DNA of 64,000 nt from Pholis gunnellus (lineage: Eukaryota > Chordata > Actinopteri > Perciformes > Pholidae). Position 1 is the first letter of the stretch; every line of letters starts with the position of its first letter. The notes below the pieces were generated by a model. The model was not told where the DNA came from. It made no database searches and saw only the letters and a list, made by a program, of their open reading frames with translations. A program made the translations under genes and the position numbers. Location of the stretch: the NCBI GenBank assembly GCA_910591455.2, contig OU342826.1:11265724-11329723 (forward strand), in the 5' to 3' direction. Shown piece after piece: positions 52,953 to 64,000 of the stretch.

Positions 52953-53059
52953 TACGTCCTCCACAGGAAGTGGTGCCGGGGTTCAGACGTGGCAGCTCAC
53001 GGAGGAAGTTTACCGTCTTCCCTTCAACTTCTGTACCGGGGAACAGCTTCACGGGTTTT

Positions 53060-53082
53060 TTCCAGAAACTTCCAGGGTGTTC
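53060..53082. promoter_or_regulatory. Heat-shock element upstream of serpinh1
   Basis: Five pentamer units in strict 5-bp register: TTC-CA-GAA-AC-TTC, then GGG where GAA is expected, then TG-TTC. Four of the five units match the nGAAn/nTTCn HSF1 consensus in alternating orientation. It lies 690 bp upstream of the serpinh1 ATG on the gene's 5' side. Hsp47 is a known heat-inducible HSF1 target in vertebrates, so position and sequence agree. Confidence 0.75.
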
Positions 53083-54589
53083 CGTCCTAGCAGCTACCGC
53101 GCGCTGTTTGAGACAAACGGAGACGTTAAAAAGGAAAAGTTGACATGAAACAAATATCTCCTGAAATACCCCTGTAACCGCAGTGAGATGGAGTTGTACG
53201 CTTTAAAAGTGTCACGCTGTGAAAAAGCACCATAAAAGTCTCGTTCCGTTTTCACAGCTGAATATCACTGCGCGTGGTTACAGCATTGAGACCCCCTTTT
53301 ACTGCAGTTATAATATATATATATATCACAGCTAAATATGCAGCTGTGTGTATAAAAAAAGGTATGAATGTAGAATCCATTATAGAGGCTAACCACTGGA
53401 GAAAATCTAGCTTATGTCGCCCTGAAGTCAGTTGTATCTGTATCCTACTGGGTTATGCAAGCATTAGACTTTATGCTGTACAAAACCACAATTAAATATG
53501 GCAACGTCTCTATAGGGATATATGTTACAGCTGTTCCCTGCGAGTTCGAAGGGTTTATGTGCATGTTATTATGGGCCTGGTATAGTTTTGAAAACGAACA
53601 AAAGAAATTCACCAGTTGCAGTAAATGAGGCGTTCCTCCATACATTCAACAGCGGGCTTTGTGGCTTTGCCTGGATAATAAAGCCTCTTGTTCTTGGCTC
53701 AGCCGGTGGTTGTAGTTCCCAAAGCCACTCAAGCGGGGTCGCTAATGGTCTTCTCATCGCCTCGGCTCAGTGACCCTGTGAGAGGCTGCAGCATGTGGGC
53801 CAGGGCCTCGCGAACCTGACCCCCCCAGCGGAGAGGACACAGAGCACAGAGGCAGTAGGCAAATCCACCTGGAGGGGTTTAGCTTCGATTCAGTTTCATC
53901 TGTCCGATATTTTGGAATGGGCAGCAAACAATATAATGTTTAAAATCATCAAATTATTTTTTTTATTTTGAGTTAATGAACTGAAACTTGCGGGTGACCC
54001 CCCCCCCCCCCCCACACACACATTACTCCCAGTGCGCCCTAACACCCGCACCACCTCACTTTGCAGTAGCCTTACTAATGTAGTCTACTGTCAAGGAAAA
54101 GTAGGGCAGACCATGCAGGCCTGGAATATGTCCGACCCCTCCAAATGTCCTCATTCTTTATTCTCCTCGTTCCCCTGTCTTCCACCTTCCTAAAATGTAC
54201 CTGCACTCCCCCCTGCAGCAGGACAAGGAGCGCGGGGCCAGATAACTTGTAACACACGGCTTCGGGACAAGGATTATTGCCCAAATTGAAGGATGGAGAA
54301 TCGTCATATAGGGTCTTAATCAATAAAAGTGGAGATAGACTAAGGAGGCTGGAGAAGGATCAGAGAGGGATATGGAGGAAGATAACTGCTCGAGACCACC
54401 AATGCTCAGCAATCAGGCCGAACATGACAGCTTGTAGACCCAACCAATTATTTACCCCAGCCAAATCAATAGAGCTCTCTCCGAAAGATAACCATCAGCT
54501 GCACTATCTGGAACGCATTCACAGCAGAACTCACAAACACACACTGAGCACTCTGCTCGCTGCCACTCTCGCTCTCCGTCTCTTTTGCA

Positions 54590-54630
<41 letters not shown>
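54590..54630. repeat. (AC)n microsatellite
   Basis: About 20 AC units. Confidence 0.98.
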
Positions 54631-54632
<2 letters not shown>

Positions 54633-55444
54633 CCCTCGCAGACACTTTGTTATCAGACGTCCTTGGACATAAGGCGCAAATCATTGAGGCTAATTATTGG
54701 ACATCTACACTGAGAAGAGAAACGGCGTATGTCAAACCGTGCCTACGGCGAACGTGAAATAGCATCACACTTATTAAAAGAAACTCTCACACACACGCAC
54801 ACACACACACACTCGTTGGCGACGTTGAGGCCGACGGTGCTGTGTGTGCGTGCATGTTAGTGTTGTGATGAGTCGATGTGATCAACGTCAGAGGTCCTAG
54901 CCCTCGCCACGGGAGTCACTGCCCCCCTCCTGGGACCCCCCCCCAGCAGCACATCACAGTCAATCTCGTCAGTAACGAGCAGCGACACGTATTACACTAC
55001 ACTTGCGCAGCAGTTAAACGAGTCCCCAGGGAACTGGTTGGGAACCTGAGAGGCCCCCCCCCCTCAGTCAGCAGATTGTGCATCTCGGGATTTATAAAGG
55101 GATGCACTTTAACCACAATGCACCGCCAAGCATCTTACCTTTTACCCCTCCCCCCACCCCCCACCCCTCAAGGGCTCACCTGCACCCTGCCCCGTTCGTC
55201 CCTCAGCCCTCCACACCGTGTCCTAGCCTCGAGCCCTGATTCAGTTTTCCTGCTCCAGATGTCATTGTCTTAGGTGGTAAATGTTGCGTTTCACCTCCCA
55301 CGTTATCCGTTTAATGCGGCCGTTGTTCTTGGCTGTTGTCGAGGTTAAACGCTTGTGGCCAAAGGGAGAATCAATGAATGCTGTTATGGTCACTGACTGG
55401 CTTTGAGCTATATCCACTCGCCACATGCCCGAATCTTGCACTCA

Positions 55445-55448
<4 letters not shown>

Positions 55449-55500
<52 letters not shown>
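55449..55500. repeat. (TC)n microsatellite
   Basis: About 26 uninterrupted TC units, continuing as GTCTCTCTC. Confidence 0.98.
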
Positions 55501-55510
<10 letters not shown>

Positions 55511-55750
55511 TCCAACACACATCCACTGTTTCACACATATTGTATCCTTTATTTTATTTCACCCCTCTCTTTCCCCTTCGCTCTTTCCAGAATGACTTAT
55601 TTCACTTTGGACTACTCAAGCTCAGCTTCCTGCGACTCCTTTTTGATTCCATAACTTCCTCTTTCCCTTCCTTTCCCTTTTTCATCCATCCCTCCATGTC
55701 ACTGTGCCTGAGGTTTAAGTAGTTCCCTGTATACTCCTTCCTCTGGGGCT

Positions 55751-55751
<1 letters not shown>

Positions 55752-55794
<43 letters not shown>

Positions 55795-55795
55795 T
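55752..55795. repeat. (CA)n microsatellite with short AT tail
   Basis: About 18 CA units then ATATATAT. Confidence 0.98.
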
Positions 55796-58700
55796 ACCTT
55801 CTCCTTCCTTTCCTGGAAGAGAAGTGACATTTCTAAGACGGGACATAAAGCAGACAGAACCCCTTCAACGTAAAACCCATTTAAAACAAAAAATAACTTT
55901 CCTTATGAATATATTAAAGTGTCCTCCCACAGCGCTCTTTCGTCTCCCACCCTTTCCTTCACCTTCTCACACCTCCGCTGTTGACCCCTTTTCCTCTCTG
56001 CTTCTCCCCTAACTCCTACTCTTTCCCCATCTCTGATTCTCCCTCTCCAGCGCCGTGTAAATCTCTCCCCGTCCCTCCGTGTCTCACACATTCTGGAGTC
56101 CGTACAGAACAAACAGCATGTAACATGTGAGCCCCCTGTTCTGGTCGGTTCATGGTCTGCCTGTCTGTCATCAGCTCGTGCCCCGTTTCAACTAGTACAG
56201 AGCTGGTTTCAGGCCCCGTCTGGACAGGCCCGCAGGGCCCTGTTGGTTTACGTCAAGTTCCATTGTGGTCCTTTCAAATTAGGGCTCTTACTCAATGTCT
56301 GGCCGAGCTGCTAAGCTGCAGCCATGATTTTTATTGAAGCATTACCTTAACCCCAGCTTCACCCCCGCTGCAGATCCTGTGCCAAGCCTTGACCGTAAAT
56401 AAGAGGGAAACATATACAGTGATGTTGATAGCTTTTTAATGTAGCCAGTCCCCGGGACCCACAGGTGGTCATTTGAGTGGGCTCCCAATAAAGTGTGTTT
56501 TTTTTTTGGACAAATTGTAGTGTACAACTTGTGTTTGACATTATACATAACATACACATCTTACCAGATCCGAATATCAATATCTTCTAACTATATTTAT
56601 ACAACTTTTTTTTCAGAATCTAAAAAGAATATTTAAAAGTGTGATCAATAACAAAATTAAAATAAGATACACTTTATAAGTTTAATAGGTCAACATCTTG
56701 CAAAATATGCTCTTTCTTTCTGAGAAGAGTTCTGACGTCTTATTGATCAGCGGCCATGTTTCCTTGACCAAGTTTGATTGTGGAAATGAAATCTGCTGAA
56801 CATGATTATCCAAAGGTCACCAGGGACCTCGACCTCTGCAGCCTTTGTTATTAGCAGCGTCTAATTTTGGGGATTTAGGATTTAAATTGTATTCACTGTA
56901 ATGTGTAAAAAATTCAACGAAAGGAAGAGAAAGATCACGGAGCACAGAACAACTACGAAGCAACCATTTCTGAACCGTGCAGAGCTGAAAGGATGTTTAG
57001 GTCTGCTTATCTCACCATCTAAAAATACACATTTTCGACGAATTTGGGGGAGTGGGAGATGTGTGTGTCCCTCAGCTGGGATGTTTTTCCCCCCTCTTTG
57101 AATCTAGGGCAAAACTCTATAAGGCAACAGGAGGTATGGCTCGACAGATGGAAGGAAGGGAATATGTGTTTTTAATCGATGGGGGGAAGAGAGAGAGAGA
57201 GAGAGGGGGGGGCTGCGGCAGAAAGGTGAGGAGGGGCAGTGGCGGTTGGGGTCGGGGTGAACATGCTGAACAGTGCCAAAATCACAGACACATCTGCTGT
57301 TCATCTCCGATGTTTCCAATAAGCTTTAAATGTTTCCTGAAGCTCTGCGAAAGAGCCCCGCGCTGCCAAGACAGAAGGGGGTCGGCGTTTGATTTTCCTT
57401 GCGTGCTGAAGGTGGTCTTTCACCCTTTCTTTCATTTTGAGATTCACATCATCTACAAATTACCAAAAGCCTGAGTGAAATGCACATCTCCACAAGCACA
57501 CATCCACACGGCTTGGGAAGGCAAATAAAGTGCCTTTTTAAAATGTGCTCAGTGAGTCAGGCAGAAAAGCAAATGCCAAGCACCCACAAAAGTACACAGC
57601 TGCTTCAAGCAAGTGTTGACAACTATCTTTATAGGAATTAAATATTGCTCTTAAGCCCGCCCAGAGCAACCGCCGCACACCTGTGACTCACATCACTCGG
57701 GCTCCGATTGCACGCCATTAAATCAACACGTTCGCCTTCTGACGCGTCACGCACAGACTCTGTATGTATATAACGTGCCTCACACGCAACCACATTCGCA
57801 TACCCACGACTGTCAGAAATATCAAAGACCGATATGTTGCCACCCCCCCCCCCCCACACACACACACACTCACACACACAGTTTATATCCTCTGGCTGTG
57901 AGTTTGCCAGCAGCCAGCTGGTACTGTCATGTCTGATAGGCTGGAACAGAGAGAGAGAGAGAGACGGAGACGAGGCCGGGAGAGGAAAGAAGGAAGGAGG
58001 GAGGGCAAGCTGGGAAAATGTCGACAGCAGAATGCATTAATAAGATTGGGAAAACTGTATCAAACCCTGGCAACTCATTACACTGTCTCATTTGGGTCCA
58101 CAGGGAGTTTCCCACCCGCGTCCTTCATCCCAATGCTCTAAACGCGAGGACATTATTCTTTGTCTGCCGTCTTCCTTTTCTTGAGAGACCTCCCGTTTGA
58201 GTTTTTCATATTCTTCACTTGATAATTATTAAGTAAACTAAATATAATCATGACGGGGATGGATTGCACATTGACACTTGGCAGAAGAGAGAGATAATGT
58301 GTGTCTGTGTCAGCTGTTTTGTCCTGCCTTTGCAAGACAAAACAACCGTGATTAAAATGTTGATCAAGACAAATCACGCAGCAATTATTCCACATTGTGA
58401 AGAGACCAAAAAAAAAAAGCTCAAGACAAAGCAGTATTATTATTCCGGGACTTTGTAATGTCTGAATTTGCCTCCAGACGAGACAACCCTGACTTGGTAA
58501 TGTGAAACCGTTGGTTGTGAGAATTAATGGCCACACAGATAGAAGCTGATAAAGGTCAGATGATTTCTTAATGTCAAACCAACGGCCCATTGAAGACAAA
58601 TGATCTTTGAAATCCAGCGTCTAGTGTCATTCCCTCATTTCAATCTTCTCTGTTGATGTTTTTCTTTACATTTCGATGAGACCTAATGACCCTCTATGGG

Positions 58701-59039
58701 ACATTAGGTCCGCGGCACTGTCTTTAGAGACGTGAACAAGTTAATACCGTTGTGCCTCGCACATCCATTGAGTCATTGAGTCAGTTGTCACAGGGAATTA
58801 TGTTGTGTCCCCAATGGAACTGCTTCTCTTGAATGCTATTGGGTACAATTAAAAACATATATATTCATTTAGTCAAGAAAGATGAACAGTTTTTTTTTTT
58901 TTTTTGGAAGGACTACAGCCACTCCGGCAGTGTAATGTTTACCGTGGTCACCATCTTAGTTTAGCGTGTTAGCATGTCATTATGGGATGGAAATGTCAGT
59001 TTTGCAGGTGTTTGGTCACAAATGAAAGAAATGGATCAT

Positions 59040-59470
59040 ACTGAAATGTTGACTAGATGATAACATTGGACGGAAAGTGTGGCGATCGCCACAGAGATAA
59101 TTCATCCCGAGGGGAACATGAATGTCTATACAAAGGCCATCCAGTAAATGTTGAGACGTTTCATTTAAAACCACAGATATCAACCAAATGTTGGCGCTAC
59201 AGGACAAGTCAGAGATCACCACAGCCAGAACGTTTATCTGGGAACCATGAAAGTCTGTAGAAAATGTAAGGAAATGTTTCAACAGTGAAAACTTTGACCT
59301 TCTTGTGGCACAAGAGGAAAAGTCATTGGATTTATCCTCTGGGGAACATGAATGCCTGTACTCAATGCTCATGGTAATCCGTCCGATAGCTGTGGATATT
59401 TTAGGACCAAACTTATGAACAGCAGACAGCCCGACATTGCCACCCCTAGAACCATGACGCTGCCGTGGCT
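59040..59470. repeat. Dispersed fish repeat, at least two diverged tandem units
   Basis: Two copies of GGGGAACATGAATG (about 59111 and 59341) are each followed by a CAT/CCATCCA-like segment and a GTTGAGA or TGTGGATAT stretch. The words TTGGCGCTACAGGACAAGTC and CATTGCCACCCCTAGAACCA match a repeat I remember as widespread in introns and UTRs of spiny-rayed fish. The class is unknown to me. Confidence 0.6.
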
Positions 59471-59704
59471 AGCGACGCAGAGATCCTGTTCCTCTTCAGA
59501 AGCACTCGAAACTGTTGAAGTGCTGGTGAGCAAACACTTGACCCTGCTCCAGTGGAGACGATAAGTGGCAAACAGCAAGTTATCCATTGCAGTAGCAGAC
59601 AATGTGCTTGCGTGATTGGTGAACATTATCTCTGGGGCATTAGGTTTATTCGGGGAATAAAGTGCAGGACTAAAACCCTTTGAGGCAGTTTTTAGCTACT
59701 TTCC

Positions 59705-60010
59705 CCCCCGAGCTGCTGGAACAGTCTGAGGATCTGAGAGCTGCAGGAAGTGTTGCAACCTTTAAACTTAAAGCCCACATATTCCGCCAGGCCTTTGATT
59801 AAGAATGGTTCCTTACATTTTTTTATTATTATTTTATTCACGTTGTTTAAGTTTTATCATTGTATTCTATTGTATTAATCTAGTTTTTATTTCATGTTGT
59901 TTTACGAGTGTTACCGTTATTATAGGAATCTTTATCCTCTTATTGTTTTTGTCTACACACTTAAAGCAATCACAATCTTATATTATTATAGCTGTTTTTA
60001 TTTGACCTTA
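59705..60010 (+). mobile_element. Possible 3' remnant of a non-LTR retrotransposon
   Basis: Plus-strand bases encode SEDLRAAGSVATFKLKAHIF and then RQAFD and a stop. This resembles the common C-terminal signature of fish L2/RTE-type LINE ORF2 proteins (LP..LR.A.S...FK..LK..LF..AF). It is followed by a T-rich tail with TTATTATTATTTTATT. Only the extreme 3' end is present. Confidence 0.45.
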
Positions 60011-61667
60011 TGATATAAAGTGAAAGTGAATTCCTTGGTTACTTTTCACTCACACACAAGTCTGAATAATAGGTCAACAATTCAGGTCAAGTAAGAAAGT
60101 GAGCACGCTAGAACCTTCTGTCAAGATATTTAAAAGATTCACTTTCACTCTCATCTTCAGGTCTTATTTGGGGCAAACCTTTTTTCTTTTCATTTGGATG
60201 GACACATCTGTAAATAAACTAAAAATGTCCAACTGTTACCACAAAACAGCCCATGCATATTTACCACACCCTTCTATGTAATACTGACGTATCCCAGATA
60301 TGTTCATCCGGTTTTTCAGAACTGGGAGAAAAGTTTATCTGGGTCATTATAAAGCAGGTTATGATGTTTACATGCAGCAACCAAAAAGCACAAGTCTATC
60401 AAAATGAGTGATATATCCTGAATCAAAATGAAAGTGTGAAGGTTTTAGCATTAAAAGAGCACGTATGGCTGCCCTATTATAGTTTATTGTAAAACTTGTT
60501 ATGGTTGATGGTTCAATTATATTGTGGAACTTTTACAGTCCCCCCCCTTGTACAGGAAGAATATTCATATATTCAAAAGTCATTGTTATAGTAATGTCAT
60601 TCCTAACATAAAGAAGAGTTGCACAGCGCGCTGTCACTTTAGCATAACCGCAGAATGCGGTGACATTTGAACAGGATATTGTGAAGTCCTCACAATCGCA
60701 GCCTCAGAGATTAACATCCGTGAAGAGTATAGTAGAGCTACCGTCACCTGTCCGCATGTTTTATTCACAACCTCTCCCCGTGCATTACCATACATATTTA
60801 TAAGAGATAACTACATTTACATGTACATGTGTGCACACACACACACACACACAGAGAAGTTCAGCCTGGCCCTGAGGGCTGAGGCTGTCATTTTAGTCCT
60901 TCACAGTGTTACTGTACGCCCTGCGCTGTGTCCCATGGAGCACGCACAGAGATCTATTGTGTGTGATTCAGATTGACTGGTAGATGATGGCTAAAGGGGA
61001 AGGTGGGCGTTGAGTCATCTTGCGGGTGTTGGGAGGTGGATGGATGGAGGGGGAAACGGGTGGAAAACTTGGGGGGGGCAGGGAGAGGCAGAAGAGATGA
61101 GGTAAGGTAGCCTGTCGGTCAGGCTGTCGCTCGGCCTCATGGGAAACTGGTTACACCGCCCGCTTGAGGGCACAGAGACGGGAGGGAGGAAAGCGAAATA
61201 GTGTGGGAAACGGGAAGCGAGGCAGGAGGAGAAAGGGCGAAAGGTCACACCGCGGGGCACATTGGGGGATTAGAGTACCTGAGAGATGCAAATGAACGGC
61301 GTCGCTGCTTTATTAATCACTCTGCCTTGGAAAGGTGGAAGGTGCGCTAGACGCGAGGGAATCACAGGAACACAGAAAAGATAAAGATAGGGGACTTCTG
61401 GTCGGCAACAGGAAGCGAGGGAGGGTAGATGAGTAATGGCACAGGAAGGAAAGACGAGGCGAGTGGTGGGCACAGGCAGAATACCAAAAAAAAAGGCATA
61501 CAATTACAGCGGAGAGGTGTAATACGTCACTGCTACCAAATCAACAGGTGATCTGGTTGAATGCAACGGAGTCCCGCTGCGTTTGGGTTGAGATGGAAAA
61601 AGGGGGGGGAACTGCAACCTCGTAAGAGACCGAAAGAAATCTGCTCTCTACATTCTCATTATCCCAT

Positions 61668-61755
61668 CATCTCTCCCTCTCTCTCCCTCTCTCTCCCTCT
61701 CTCTCCCTCTCTCTCCTCAGTTTGAATCAAAGCCTCTCTGTCTCTCTCTCTCTCC
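61668..61755. repeat. CTCTCTCC-type pyrimidine repeat
   Basis: Repeated CTCTCTCCCT octamers, then a CT run. Confidence 0.9.
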
Positions 61756-64000
61756 CCCCTCACCCCCCCACCTCCCCTAAGCCGCTCTGCTATTCGCTCC
61801 GGCGAGGCTTAAGATGGAGGGATTTTGCCCTCTTCTCCCTCCATGTCAGTTCATTTCCAGCACGGGGTGCTATATGCAGAGCCTGCATCTATCAGCAAGG
61901 AGATATAAGCTGCTATGAATGTCAAGGGTCAACTTGTGATATTATTCTGCTGTTAATGGCCCCACCGTGTTACAGGGCCTCTAATATCCTCGGAAATGAC
62001 TGCTCAGACAGCTGCAGAGAGTGTGTGTGTGTGCGTGCGTGTGTGTGTGTGTGTCACATCAAGAGGGCGTGAGACCACCTTGCAGTGAGTCACATGACTA
62101 ATGCTCTTTCAAATCCCAAGAGGGATTCAAACTCAAAGAAATATCTTTTTGTGGACTCATCCACATCCAATACACACACACACGCACACACACACACACA
62201 CACAAACAAACACTTTTGGCCATTCAGTTGCACTTTAGTTAGCTTCTGTAAAGTTTTAACCTTTGGTTTATTGTTCCACTTTGGCTCTTTACTTTCTCTA
62301 AACGCACTATAAACACAGAAACTTTTTCAAAAATAAATGACTTTAATGGCGTTTAGTTGAAGTGTGTTGGGGGGGAAATGCGTTGATTCCGTTTGCATTC
62401 ATCAAGTGTATATTAGTTCCAGCCATACCCAGTGTGAAGTCAAAAGATGCACACAGAGAGGCTTGTAATTATTACTTTGCTGTAATTCCAAAGTGGCCAC
62501 AGGTGCAGCTCTCATGCATTTATTAAGAGCACATTTGAATTTTTAAACTGTTGGATCGTATTGTATTTGGATGCCAACGTGCACATTTAGTTCCAGTGCC
62601 TCCCTCCTGCTGCAGAGAGCAATAAAAGTCTCACAGACAGGATTCTAAGGGTGGGGGGGGGGGGGGGATCTGTGGGGGATCTGTGGGGGAGATCTGTGTT
62701 TTTGAAGATTCCCACAGACCTCATAGGCAGTATAGGTCTAAACTAGATGTTCTTTTCTTTTTGGGACTGATGAGACTAATATTGCTTAAAATGACTGGTG
62801 CCATGTGGAACATTTAAACATCAATAATTCAGTGTCACATTCATTTCGAGACATAAAACCAATTACCATAAACCAAAAACATCCACAGCGGAGGAGAATG
62901 GCAGCATTTACAGGCCTCTGCGCTCCATAATACAGCGTCTTTGCACCAAAAAGTAACAGCAATCATGGGGAAATGTCGACACGTGCTAAAAATACTCATC
63001 CAGCAATCATCTCCTCTATTGTCTCAAGTGATTACAGCATTTATACTAAGGTACTGTATACATAACTCGATAACTCGTAATGATTGAGAATTCTAGTCGC
63101 AGCGGCGTTTAGATTTTTGCATGAATGCAGTAATTTAGGAGAGTCGACGGTTTTTTGTTTTTTGGGTGACTTTGCATTGTACTCCATCCAGCTCTCATTT
63201 CAGAAGTGCTGCTTTTCTGTTTTAATAGTTCACCCAGAGCAAATAAAAGTACTGTGATCATAAGTTAAAGTCCTGCATTTAGAAGAGCAGTTTGGGTTTC
63301 TACTAGAACATGTTTACACGCTTTAATGTTCAGAAAACACATCAAACTGACACTAGTTTGGTAAATAGAGCGTCATAGTTTGAAGCGTAGCTCCACTGAC
63401 CAAGCTGCTGTATTTGACGAGTTGGGAGTGAGAACGTGTCGATTCCATCGTTTGTCTGAAGATAAAAAGAGAACTCAGACAGCCAAAGCCTCGTATTAAC
63501 TTTAGCCTGCTGTCTCTTGCATTAGAGTCACATTAGAAATATATCTTTCAATGGCCGGTACGGGCAGACGAATGATTAAAGCAAGCACGTATCCTTTCAT
63601 GCGGTCACGTGATACAGAGAGGGGTGCTGATCACCCGTATATTGGTTCAAAGATGGTCTCAAGAGTCTTAGATCTTTCTACGGCCATCCAGGGTCTGCTG
63701 GTCGGTGATCTGGACTCCTGTCCTGTCATGACCCGACCAGTTATTGACTGGTGTTTCCAACAGACAGCTGAAGATGGTGCTGCATGGCTTTATACTCTTC
63801 AGGGTCCTCGCTGTTTCCCCAATGCGGTGTTTTCCTCCATCCATGACCTTCTTTAGAGTGTACCAGCAGAGATGGCTCAAGGTGAACGAGCTTCACTGGG
63901 AGACTCTTTGCTGGGTGTTCCACAATAGAGACTCATAATTATGTTAAAATGTTTTCTCCCTGCACAGTATACTTGCACATCTAGAGACTACACCTTGCAG

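Larger units (their letters stand above)
53150..64000. other. Region upstream of serpinh1 without a secure gene
   Basis: Contains (TA)n at 53312-53326, C runs at 53998-54013 and 57843-57855, several microsatellites, the fish repeat at 59040-59470, the LINE-like tail at 59705-60010 and a pyrimidine repeat at 61668-61755. Overlapping open frames at 63551-63938 on both strands resemble no family I know and may be repeat-derived. Confidence 0.45.

Noticed and set aside
63551..63938. Overlapping frames of 60-101 codons on both strands at the right edge
   Set aside because: No recognisable family and no splice or start support; possibly an old repeat.

Overview
This is vertebrate, almost certainly teleost, nuclear DNA. 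It has large introns with GT-AG borders and many (CA)n microsatellites, two of them over 115 bp. It also carries fish-type hAT elements, a dispersed repeat I associate with spiny-rayed fish, and no bacterial-style gene packing. Most of the window is intronic or intergenic, and most of its open reading frames arise by chance.

The one gene I can name securely is a serpinh1 (Hsp47, the collagen chaperone) gene on the minus strand. Its four coding exons are 52370-51746, 47658-47566, 47035-46803 and 40205-39900. The splice phases join perfectly into a 418-residue serpin with a signal peptide and a C-terminal HDEL signal. A splice acceptor 8 bases before the ATG implies a 5' noncoding exon. About 0.7 kb upstream is a near-perfect heat-shock element (53060-53082), which fits Hsp47 as a heat-shock protein. 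The sequence is diverged, with a proline-rich N-terminus and a Gly/Ala-rich exon 1, so it may be the teleost a-paralogue. I cannot prove that from the sequence.

Left of serpinh1, several minus-strand segments look like real exons, with in-frame peptides between good splice sites. One group lies at 28.7-32.0 kb: two phase-compatible exons and a possible last exon. Another lies at 9.3-25.5 kb: the best are 25333-25457, 22829-22919 and 19496-19639, with weaker ones at 23811-23971 and 9304-9393. I do not recognise the protein or proteins. They may be one or two genes.

Repeats fill much of the rest. A hAT-like element of 858 bp lies at 26328-27185. A second one, 36044-38547, sits inside a (CA)n tract, contains a two-block 20-bp minisatellite and has its right end duplicated. 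A dispersed fish repeat lies at about 59.0-59.5 kb and a probable LINE 3' tail at 59.7-60.0 kb. G/C homopolymers of 13-21 bases are unusually numerous. From 53.1 to 64.0 kb, and from 1 to 9.3 kb, I see no secure gene.
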